NCBI RefSeq assembly: GCF_036884655.1
Contig: NC_088342.1
Span: 10,659,501-10,723,500 of the forward strand
DNA length: 64,000 bases
Direction of reading: 5' to 3'
Origin: Musa acuminata AAA Group
Taxonomy: Eukaryota; Streptophyta; Magnoliopsida; Zingiberales; Musaceae
The notes under the pieces are model-generated. The model saw only the letters and a list, made by a program, of their open reading frames with translations, did no database searches and was not told the origin of the DNA. Each line of letters opens with the position of its first letter. The first letter of the stretch is position 1. A program made the position numbers and the translations under genes. Below are positions 34,417 to 44,722 of the stretch, piece by piece.

Positions 34417-37400
34417 TCACTGCATGAGAAGCCGATAGGACTCGTTGGTCATCTCATAGGTATACTCATATCCGAGATCCTGAGCTTGATGCTTAAATTC
34501 TTGCATGTCCTCCTTCGGCACTTGGATGCCTACTAAGACATTTGCACCAGTCTCACCCTATCAAAAATCAGACAATAAACATATGTCACCTCACCATCTT
34601 CGATGAGCATCTAATGGAACTCAGACGGAACTTCCATCACGGGAGGTGAGACTGTTTAATCATCTTTCGCATGTCTTCTGTTTGTTTCAGAGTTTAGTGG
34701 AATAAATCTTGTATAGGTTATTGTTCACTAATTCCCTCAAAAAATAAAAAGAAAATATCCTTGCATTCTTGCATATATAAAGTTTCCTTTGTGGTATATT
34801 CAAGGTAATGGTAGAAAATAAGGAATAATCTGGTGATCAACGTAAAGAAGAAGAGGAAAAGTACTAAACCTGCGCTCGATAATGGAACAGGCTAATATTC
34901 CAACATGGACTAAAGGCATCCAAGAATTTCATAAGAGCACCTGGCCTCTCTGGGAAGATAAATCTGCAAAGTAGTTCATCTTGGACATTCGACCAGCCTC
35001 CCATCTGTATACGTAATGAATACCAGTTCAAGAGTTGATACCATTACACAGTATGAAGCTTAAACCATACATGTATCTTAAATACAAGATTACATGATGA
35101 GTCAGTTAATAAGTTGGGAACAAAGAGTCGACTAATTGTACAAATAAATATAAAAAGGTAAAATTCCACACACACGCACACACACACATATATATATTGA
35201 AGAAATGAATAGAAGCAGACTGCTCTGTCATCTATTTGCATAATGAATATTAATTTGGAACCGTCAAAAATGTGTTAGTCTTTAAAGTTTAAACACTAAT
35301 CTAACTGGCAAGTCTGTGATAAATGATTAACCCAAACCTACTGATATGATATAACCCAGAGGCATATCAAAAGTAGCAAATGTAAATTTTGGATAACAAT
35401 GGCAACCATATATGACTACACCACTTACAGCAAACCATTGTCAATATCGGTAACTTGCTGAATTGCCCTTTTGGCAAGAAGGCATGGCAAACAGTATCCA
35501 GCTATTTAAATATCACATGCTACCTATGTTCACTTCAATGCCTAGTTCTTTGAGTAACTGAAGAAGAAAAAGAATAAAAAATAAATGGAAACAATGTGAT
35601 GCTTTTATTGCAGTGATTTAAAAAGTATTAGGCGCCAAAAGGCACCAAGGTCTTAAAATGCTCGAGGCACTAGGTGCTCACCCGAGCAAAACGAGACGTT
35701 CTGAAATATTAAAATATAAATAATATATAATATAATTGATAAATAGAGATTAACAGTGCTAAAATATAAATAGAGACTATTATATGATAATAGTAGTTAA
35801 CAATCTACTATTAACAGTATTTAATCTACTGTTAACAGTAGCCAAACGGGTGAAAAGAGTCACCGACGATGAAAAGTAGGGAAGGAGAGGGCGATGGTGA
35901 CGGAGGAACTTTCGAACGATGATACCGATGGCAGAGGAAGCTCCGGACGGCAATAGCAACGGCGGAGAAAGCTTTGGATGATGACAGCGGAAGTTGTGGA
36001 CGGTGACGTCGTGGGCAGAGGAAGCTTCAAATATGTCCGTCGGTGGCGAAGGAAGCTGCGGTCCTCTCCCTCAATGGTGGAAGGAGCTACACACGGAAGC
36101 AACGATGGCAGAGGGAATTGCGCATGAAAGCTACACCTTTGGACTTGTTCGTTAGGAGCAGAGGAAGCGTCGGTCCTGTGCATCGGTGATGAAGGCAATG
36201 AAAGAGATGCGGCAGAGGCAGAGGTTGTGCCAGGGTTGCTCGGGGTCATGCGGGGGGGGGGGGTGGGGGGTGGTGGGGGGGCAGAGCGGGGCAAGTGGTG
36301 GGTTTGCAAGTAACTTTATGTAGCTTAGTTGGTTCAATCAAACCGACCAGCTACTATTCAACCGAACCATAGACGCTAGGGTTCATCATGGTTTCAGCCA
36401 GGCGCTCGCTCAAGGCGCCCAACACCTGGGTTCAAGCAAGTAGCCAGGCGGTGCTTCACTGAAGCGCATCTCTTGGCGAATTTGTGAGGCGCTCAGGCCT
36501 TGCCTCGCCTCGCCTCACCCAAGTGCCCGAGTGCCTATTTAAACCCCTATTTTATTGTCTCAATTTGTTGGGTCTTAGGGAAGAATATGCTTTCCAAGTT
36601 CTAAGTAAAGGACAGACCCATTCACTGAATGGTTGTTCTCTTAGAAATGAAATATTTTATGGCAGCTACTGTAGTTATTTAACAAGTTCCTTTGTTATCG
36701 AACTTATTCTATCCGCTGTCTGTCTCCTTCCCCCTCTATGCCTCCCCCTTTCTTTTTTTATTTTTTTTGTATCACATAATTCATACACTTTATAAACTAA
36801 GTTTGATAGTCTTCCTGTCTTTTGGCTCAGAATAGAAAAGGCAAAAGAAAACTCCACATTCAATTATTTATTATTTTGGAAGTATGTAACATCAGCCTTG
36901 GATAATAGGGTAACAATTGCCAAGTATATTAAGTTATCAAAAACCAAGTGACTTACAAAATATCTGAGATGATCCTTTGCCAAGTCATCATTAGTAAGAT
37001 TGATAGTTCGAAGTTGTGCAGATTTCATTCGGTTCACCATGGCTCCTAGTTCAGTGTCAGTATGAAGTCCCACACTGCAATAACAAAGACCAAGTGACTC
37101 TAACAAGAGAGCAAAACCTTTTACCACCACATAAAGTGCAAGACTGCATTTAGAATCAGATATTCAAGGAATGAAAAAGTGAATTTCAACCAATAGATCA
37201 ACAGTATTGTGCATTTTTTACTGGATTAAAAACCTACTGATGGTTTTTCTAGATCTAATATCAAATGAGCATCTTACTTGCCTGTAAAGAACAAGAGCAT
37301 CTTCTCTACGTGAATCATATCTGTATTTGAACTCTGTAATATTCATGGAGCCTACCTGCAAGGCTCTCCTATGTCTAGAATTAAAAAGTCAAACACTAAA

Positions 37401-40400
37401 AATAAAGTAGATTAACATAATGTTTGCAAAGTACCAGTTTACAGAATGTCTTAAAACTCCCATGCTCCTCTGGTAGAATAGTTGCAAGTACAGCCTCTCG
37501 TTTCCGACCAACATCAGCAAGTTCAGTTACCAACCTCAGCCTATCAAAGTTCATGTTTGCTCCACTGGTTATTGCAACAACATTTATACCTTTCAAACCA
37601 TAGTATTTGCAGTATGCTTCTGCACCAGCAAGAGAGAGAGCACCAGCTGGTTCTAGAATGCTCCTTTTCTCCTCAAACATGTCCTGTATTTGAATGTAAA
37701 ATCTTTTAGTGATCCAACATCAATTATTTTGAAATTGTACATTAGTTGCAAGACAACCAAAATTTAACTAGTGGGCAAAAGCTAATGTTCATAATGATAG
37801 AAAGTTTGAAACAACTTGAAGAACAACAACACAAGAAATCGCTTCAGTACACATGTTTGAATGGTGTCTTTATTAATGGTCAAAGCTTGTTTAATGTCAA
37901 CCTTCCTAACAGCCAGAGACTCGAGAATCAGAAACAGGATTTAAGTATATTCACTGACAATATACAATTGTAAACAATACACACCTTAATAGATGCACAA
38001 ATAGCATCACGACTGACGAGAACCACACCGTCAACAAGTTCCCTGCACAAACGAAATGTCTCTTCTCCAACTACTTTTACAGCAACACCATCTGCAAATC
38101 CACCTACATGCTCTACCATGATCCTCTGCCCATGATGCAAAGACAGTGCCATTGCATTTGCATCAGAGGGTTCAACTCCAATGATCTTCACCTGTAGAAA
38201 AAAAAAGTGATCAATTCCTCTGACCCTTTTTTTTCTCAGCTTTATTTAGTTGAATGGTACAGTAACAGATTTGAAATTGAATTTTCAGTGTTATAATGAA
38301 AGCAAGTTTAACTACATGAACCTAATAATGCAATTTTGGTTTCACTAGAACAAGAACAGGAGCTCTCAAAATGATAGATAAAAATATTACTAAAATATCA
38401 AGTAATACTGTAAAAGTATATTAAAATTGCTTCACAACGGAACTTATTAAAATGAGGACCCATCCTTGAAGAAATTTTCCTTGCATTAGTCTGGCTTCTT
38501 TGAAGAGTATAAGACCACTTAGAGGATAAGAGTTGAAGGTCTTCTGTTTAATGGGATTTTGTAGGCTGATGAGATTTGCTTTCCTCCCACATCTCCAAGA
38601 CACATTAAAACTCACAAACCCAAGCGAATATGCTCGGAGACTTATTATTTGTGTTATGCAGTTATTTTAGTGGGGTTCCAATGGCAATCTTTCTTCTCTC
38701 TTATTTTCCTAAAGGCCTTTATATTCTTTGAGTACATGAAAAACCCAATTGGTGGGTCATATCCTAATAATACACTGACCATAAGAAACCAAGACTTTAA
38801 AAGCAGTATATTACTTGTTAACAGTTCTAGATTTACCAACTAAAATCAATTTATGAACTTTGGTCAATAAAATTTAGAACTGAATGTTCCAATCATACAA
38901 GGATGTTGAAGTAGCAAAGTATAATATAAACATGTCCCAACAATATATTGCTTTACAACATTAAACCAATAAGGGGTATTTAATAATGTGCATTTATCTA
39001 AACCTTTGTTACAAATATTATAAAACGAGTTATAGGCTTAGAAGATATAAAGATACTATCGTAATGGACAAACCGCTGGGCAGACTCGTTTTACGTAAGC
39101 AGCAATTCCTGCTATTAGTCCACCACCTCCTACAGGAACAAATATTGCATGCAATGGACCTGTCAACTGGCGAATAATTTCCATTCCAATGGTTCCTTGA
39201 CCTGTAATAACATCAGGATGATCAAAGGGGTGTATGAATGTGTGGCCTTCCTGCTCAGCACACTGCTTAGCATATGTCTGCGCTTCATCATACGAATCTC
39301 CCTTAAGGACAACCGTTGCACCTAATCTCTCAACAGAACGCCACTACAAATAAAAAATGGAAAATAAGTGAGATGGGACAACAATTGAAACCAAAAAACG
39401 ACAACCAGATGTTAATTTTCTATTCCATGAATTCCCATCATAGAAGAAAGTAAACGATGGTGTTTAGTTGATTCAGACACCTTAATTTCTGGTGTCGTAA
39501 CCGGCATTACAATCACAGCATCACAGTGTAACTTCTGAGCAGCTAATGCGACCCCTTGTGCATGATTTCCAGCAGAAGAGCATATAACACCCTTATCCAA
39601 CTGCTTTCGTGAAAGCTTAACCATCATATTGTAAGCTCCTCGTAGCTTAAATGAGAATACCTGTAAAGCGAGTCCAACCATCATTCCAAGAAATAAAACT
39701 ACTGGTGGCAATTTATTGTGCCGAAAACACTTTCCCCTTTGATCCAAAGACCAAAAAGAAAATCTAATTTTTGGATTTCTTTAACAAAAAGTTGCAGACT
39801 CCTTTTTCTGCTGAATCAATAGTTCGACAAACCCACTGTTTTCCTCATGGAGAAGAAAGAAGCTTCCTGTCCATCTTGCTCGAACCACGTGACTTAATAG
39901 TACCAGAACTGGAATCAACAAAAGAAAGGAAAAGAGGAAGAATTGAAAGTGTAAGCGAAGAAAAATTGCCTAATATATGAGACTTAAGAAAGTGTAGCAA
40001 TCCACATTTGCCAAAGCAGTAGTAAGGACGCAAGGAAATGAAGGTGGAGATATAAAGATGAGAATAGAAACCAGACGGAGCAACACCATACATTCTTACT
40101 GGATAAAAAAGGCTTGAAATTCCATTTAAACAAGCAATAATAGCCAAAAGGAAACAAAGATGGCTTTCTTTTTCCAGCAGCAACAGATGGAATAGAAATC
40201 ATTACCGGTTGCAAGTCCTCTCGCTTGAGCCAGAGATTGACCCCGAGCCTCTCCGACAGCTTCGGCGCCAGCTGCAGCGGGGACTCGATCGCCACGTCGT
40301 AAACCCTCGAGGAGAGCACGTTGGTCAAGTACTCCATCGGGGTGAGCGCCCCGTTCGGGCGCTCCTCCCCCACGGCTGGCCGTGTCCTTTCGGTGATCGC

Positions 40401-40655
40401 CCCAAGAACGCCGCTTTCGTACTGCAACGAGTCCACCGATACCCTCGCGAGGGGGGTCGCGACGGTGTAGGTGGCGCCCGCCTCTCGCTGCGTCGTGACT
40501 GCGGAGGCCACCAGGGTTGGCAGCCTTGCGCCGCTGCCGCCGATGGACGTGGGGCGGAAGCGTTGGGGAGAGAAGGCCGTCCTCGGCGCTGCAGCCGCTG
40601 CCGCGCGAGCGGGGATGGGCGGGAGGGGGCGGCGGGCGACGGCCTGGGACTCCAT
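34417..40655 (-). CDS. threonine deaminase (biosynthetic threonine dehydratase), plastid
   Basis: PLP enzyme converting threonine to 2-oxobutanoate and ammonia, the first step of isoleucine synthesis in plastids. Nine exons read leftward: 40655-40206, 39660-39481, 39343-39074, 38191-37985, 37683-37435, 37355-37282, 37074-36957, 35004-34870, 34557-34417, giving 607 aa. Exon 1 starts MESQAVARR and encodes an Ala/Arg/Ser-rich transit peptide, then [13 protein letters not shown] and [21 protein letters not shown] holds the PLP-binding lysine; [11 protein letters not shown] and [11 protein letters not shown] (phosphate-binding loop) follow. C-terminal ACT-like regulatory repeats, [17 protein letters not shown] and [11 protein letters not shown], suggest feedback control by isoleucine. 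Intron 6 has a GC donor (AG/GCAAGT); all others are GT-AG. Intron 7 carries a hAT-like insertion. A truncated paralogue lies at 27.7-30.2 kb. Confidence 0.95.
35611..36548. mobile_element. hAT-like non-autonomous element in threonine deaminase intron 7
   Basis: 938 bp flanked by an 8-bp duplication TTTTATTG (35603-35610 and 36549-36556). The termini are short inverted repeats: CAGTGATTTAAAAAG on the left against TAGGGGTTTAAATAG read inward from the right, with subterminal GCGCC/GGCGC-rich stretches. The 8-bp duplication and CAG/TAG-GGG ends fit the hAT superfamily. No transposase was seen. The paralogous intron near 28755 has no insertion. Confidence 0.8.
36251..36281 (+). repeat. long G-run
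   Basis: Near-continuous guanines (12 Gs, then two further runs of six and seven) inside the hAT-like element. The plus strand could form a G-quadruplex; the threonine deaminase transcript would carry the C-rich strand. Confidence 0.8.
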
Positions 40656-40794
40656 CGTGGACGGGGCGGAGAGGCGAGGCGAGGCGAGGCGCGGCGAGGG
40701 AGAAGATTCACGAGTGTCACATTTTAATAGCACTCGGTCACAAACAATTACATGTTACCCGATCCGCATGCCCGCATTTCCAATCCGGGAACAT

Positions 40795-40800
40795 CACGTG
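40795..40800 (-). promoter_or_regulatory. G-box in the threonine deaminase promoter
   Basis: CACGTG about 140 bp upstream of the start codon, in an open GC-moderate stretch. G-boxes bind bZIP and bHLH factors. Function here is inferred from position alone. Confidence 0.4.
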
Positions 40801-41088
40801 GGGACCACTTTTTAGCACGACAAATATCTGACTCGGGTGACCACGAATCACGCACAAGATCAAAACTTGTATGCATATTTACACATATTTACACGAGTGA
40901 TCAGCGGATTCCGCGGAAGAGCATACCGGAAGAAATCATTTAACTTCATAACATCCACCGTACATTGTCAGATCAACGGTTGACGATTAATAGATACTAA
41001 TCTGGCTTGACCACTGCGGTGTGTCAAAAAGATGGCGGCATGGTTTCTTCCAAAGAGCCACGTGAGTCCTTCTTCATCTTTTCTTCCT

Positions 41089-41090
<2 letters not shown>

Positions 41091-41153
<63 letters not shown>
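41091..41153. repeat. (AT)n microsatellite
   Basis: About 31 AT units, about 440 bp upstream of the threonine deaminase start. Confidence 0.92.
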
Positions 41154-41154
<1 letters not shown>

Positions 41155-43987
41155 GAACATCTTAATCTACTTGAAATACATTAATTTAGAGATTTCATAA
41201 TGTCTATTAGTGGAGTAGGTGTATGGCACTTGAAGAGATTAAGGGTATATTGATTCCTTTGGAAGTCATATAATTTTGGTAAAAGAACTTTATGGTTTTA
41301 GTAAATCAGATATGTGCATGACAATATGATAAACAACAAATACAGATTGTACCCAAAATTAAGGTTTCAATTATTGAATCACTGTGAGGTACTTGTGAGG
41401 AAGGCCTCCCATCTTGACATGACCATGGCATGGAGTGCCTCATGCTTCTCATGTTTCTTCTTCTTCTTTGCGAACCCTCGTAATGGTGTGAGACAATTCC
41501 ACACACATCAAAAGTTCACTGCAACAGTGCCATTTGCTCGTGCAAGCAGTAAACAATGACTAGTTGTCTCCGTTCGAATCTTGTCTCATCCTTTGGGCGA
41601 CCGGTAGGGATGGATTATGGCCCTTTCCTTGAAGAAGTCATAAAGTAATGCCACCACTAACTACTCCTTAATCTCACCCAAAACAAAGATTCTTCTCATC
41701 ATGTTTCTCATGTTGAAATTATCCATCCTCAATGAATCCAACAGACTCTCAAAATTCAAATATAAAACATAAAAAATAAAAGAGATAATGATTTCAGCTA
41801 ATTAGCTTTTAATTGGAACACAAAATAAGGTTAAGACATAATTTTAGCTCTGATATTAAAAGGATAAAAATTGATCGATGTTCTATCCGAAATATTAGAA
41901 CTATAGGTTTATTATATATGATAATATATTCTCATAATTAATTCAATGGTTGTGAATGAAGGATTAAGATAGAAAATTGGGGGATCCTCGGCTGTGAATG
42001 GTTGTGAATGAAGGTACAACCTTCATTCACAACCTTCATTCAATGGTTGTGAATGAAGGTTGTACCTATCGATCGGAGATGATAGAGAGTCCATTCGGCT
42101 GCCCAATTATTTGGCCCACAATCAACAATATTGCCGCTATTTCTTGCGTGCATCCTCGGCTAACAGACACAACCTTCCATTGTATCATCACAACTAGTCG
42201 TGCAACAATCAAAATCAACTCCATTTGAGTAGTTGATTGCCACTGTTTGTGAATCTTTATGTGGTGGTCAAGGTTTCAGCGTAGTTTAGTTCAATCCTAA
42301 ATGTGCAAAGTCATCTACGTGAAGGCTCGAGCGGAGGAAGTGGATGTGAGGTCTAGTTGAGCTCGAGCGTCGTCACTTGCTTCGTTGTCGTACACATAGG
42401 TCGAAATCGGGAGGAGAATTTTCTGACTCGACCCTTCCGAAGTTTAAATTAGTACCAAGGGGGGTAAGAGTGAGCCGAATGCTTCTAGCCTCCCCTTACT
42501 GATATTGATCCTAAGGTTTTTATATTTGTGAAGGAGGGTCGATCGTATGCAATATGATGATGGCGATCAGCTCCTTGGACGACTGGCTTGTACCTTTGTG
42601 CGAGCGCCGATCGATCCACACAGATCAATACCACACGATGCTGCTCCGAACTTTCCGGAACGATGTTGCTATGTACAGCTTCGGATGGTCCGGGAAGGGG
42701 TAGACGCCCTCTCGAGTCCGAGATGTCACATCGACACGATACTCCACCTCAACCTTGAGGTTTCATGTTCGTGGACGTATTTACTTATTGTGGCCATTGG
42801 GGCAATACCAGAATATGTCCTATTTGAGGCTTCATCTCTTTGTACATAATAGAGATGATTTGCTCCACATCGAAATATATTTACTGATCAGACTTTGAAG
42901 ACTGCATAGCTAATTAGTTGTGTTTACTTCTTTTTAAAATCATGGGTGTTGGTTAATGTGACACATCATGGGGACTTCTGCATGGGAGAATCTAGCTACA
43001 GGAAAAATTAATAATGAACAAACATAGGGTAGCAAATTATATAATTGGAGTTATTTAGATGTTTCTGTCGATGTTATCACAGGGTTTAGGTCAACTGTTT
43101 GGTTGACACATTTGCTGTGTGGTTGGGGTCTGCATATAATGCATTCCATGGGCTTGTGATCAATTTTGATAATGGGTAGTTATTAACTTATTATTTCCTA
43201 ATCATTGTTTAGTTTGGTCTAATAGCCATTAGGTTATTTTGTACTGATAACTAACATAGTTTGGCTTCTGTGATGATTATTCTAGTACATAACTGGAAAT
43301 TTTATGTTACTGTCTTTTTTAATGGGGAAAAGGTGGTAGTGTTGCTTGCTTTGTTGTCTTTAGCTTTTTATGCTATTTGAAACATTGCAGTATTATTATG
43401 TGGTCAGCAAAATGTTCTACAGGACCATTTGGAACATTGAAACATTGCTTCCTTTTCTTTCTCTGTACATTATTTGAAGCAGATTTGCATAGATCGTTTT
43501 GAGGTAAATATTGCAGTATTTCTTTGAGTGGAACTGCTAAGCAGTCAGTCAAACAAATTAGAACTATGTAACGTCAAGTGATACATCTTATCAGGCTTAC
43601 AACATACATGTGATGGATTAATATAGATGTCATAGATCCAGTTACCATCAATAGGAAGTGCCACACCAACATACTCTATCATGTCAAACTTTCTTATGAC
43701 AGTATAAATTTGCACAAAAGTAATCACCATCAAGATTGGAGTTCTTTTGTTGAGAGTATCTATTATCTCTACAGTTTGAGGCCTGACTGGATGTTTGTTT
43801 GCAGCAGAGCATCTGCACAAAAATGTCAACTCAAGATTGCTCCCAGAAGAACAAGTCATGCCAGCACCTGGATCTCCACAATGCTTAGTATGCATGGCAG
43901 CTACAATCATCATGGAAATCTGCTTCAACCAGCATCGCAAACTTCAAAAGCAGAAGGCTTGATCCTTAATATTTCTAACACCCACGG
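41154..43987. other. intergenic region, no convincing gene
   Basis: Mostly AT-rich sequence with a short inverted-repeat cluster at about 41945-42066. A moderately GC-rich block at 42290-42840 could be an old retroelement fragment. Open frames (for example 42547-42849 and 43545-43940) show no recognisable motif. Confidence 0.35.
41945..42066. repeat. nested inverted and direct repeats
   Basis: The word GGTTGTGAATGAAGG occurs three times forward, with its reverse complement CCTTCATTCACAACC between the second and third. This gives overlapping hairpins with arms of about 16 bp. Confidence 0.8.
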
Positions 43988-44101
43988 TTAACCAGCATTT
44001 GTACCCTCATTCATGTATGCATAATTACCAGGGCCTTTTCCATGCTTCTGTCTTCCTTCCTCTCTCCAAGCACGGGCTATGTAGATGAGAATAATTCCTC
44101 C
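43988..44101 (-). pseudogene. orphan terminal exon-like segment
   Basis: A good acceptor (CCTTGCAG) is followed by 37 open codons and TAA. The peptide begins GGIILIYIARAWREEGRQKH, a hydrophobic stretch followed by basic residues, and ends YAYMNEGTNAG. No matching upstream exon was found before the laccase gene to the right. I do not recognise the family. It may be a gene remnant or a chance frame. Confidence 0.3.
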
Positions 44102-44564
44102 CTGCAAGGACTGGGACAGATAAAGTCACAGGAGAAGTAGGTGGAAAGTAAAATCATTGCTGATGAGTGATGTGTTCCTTCCACAAAGTTACTTTTAAAG
44201 CTCTGCTTCAGAAGCCTGGGCCATTTTCCAGTGGGTGCATGCAATGCGAAAGAAGAGCAAAATTTCATGGACACACTGTTCCTCCCAGAAAAGGATTGGT
44301 AGGCATTCCAGGCTCCAATATGACCTCCTTTTAGAGGTGGATGTAAAGAATAAGGACTGTTTATTTCGCAGCCTTTTAATTCCTTTATCCCTCACCTTTA
44401 TGGTTTGTTCTCTGTGCAGTCAAAACAGCCAATAAGTTTTGTACAATAATGACTTTGGATGGCCACCTCTCCGACAGGTTATGATAACAAATCACGGTGT
44501 TGGGAGGAACAGGGTGACCTGCCCTTCCTACTCTCCCGCACATCTGGACAAATCTCTTGCAGAG

Positions 44565-44569
<5 letters not shown>

Positions 44570-44621
<52 letters not shown>
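44570..44621 (+). repeat. (CT)n microsatellite in the laccase promoter
   Basis: About 26 CT units, ending 36 bp before the laccase TATA box. Pyrimidine-rich stretches are common near plant core promoters. Confidence 0.92.
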
Positions 44622-44623
<2 letters not shown>

Positions 44624-44657
44624 CTTCAGTCATTTCCACGCTTCAATCCAACAATTG

Positions 44658-44664
44658 TATATAA
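44658..44664 (+). promoter_or_regulatory. TATA box of the laccase gene
   Basis: TATATAA lies 59 bp before the start codon, which predicts a transcription start near 44690 and a short leader. Confidence 0.6.
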
Positions 44665-44722
44665 GCAGACCACTCCTTTTCCATCCAATGTGCACAACAA
44701 GAGGTACAGAAACAGTAGGAAG

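Larger units (their letters stand above)
30205..38107. repeat. right copy of the direct tandem duplication
   Basis: It runs from methyltransferase intron 1/exon 1 sequence (from about 30222) through the aldehyde dehydrogenase fragment (32859-33297) into threonine deaminase up to exon 4. Exon 6 of threonine deaminase differs from the left copy at 4 of 74 positions by eye. A hAT-like element at 35611-36548 was added after duplication. Confidence 0.88.

Noticed and set aside
35860..36309. 149-codon Pro/Ser-rich frame on the minus strand
   Set aside because: It lies inside the hAT-like element across the G-run. The composition is simple and no motif is present.
40209..40815. Plus-strand frames of 172, 114 and 104 codons
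   Set aside because: They are antisense to threonine deaminase exon 1 and its promoter; GC-rich shadow frames.
41560..41600. GTTCGAATC word resembling a tRNA B box
   Set aside because: No A box or cloverleaf could be formed around it.
44385..44639. Frames with Arg-Glu or Leu-Ser runs
   Set aside because: They come from the CT microsatellite in the laccase promoter.
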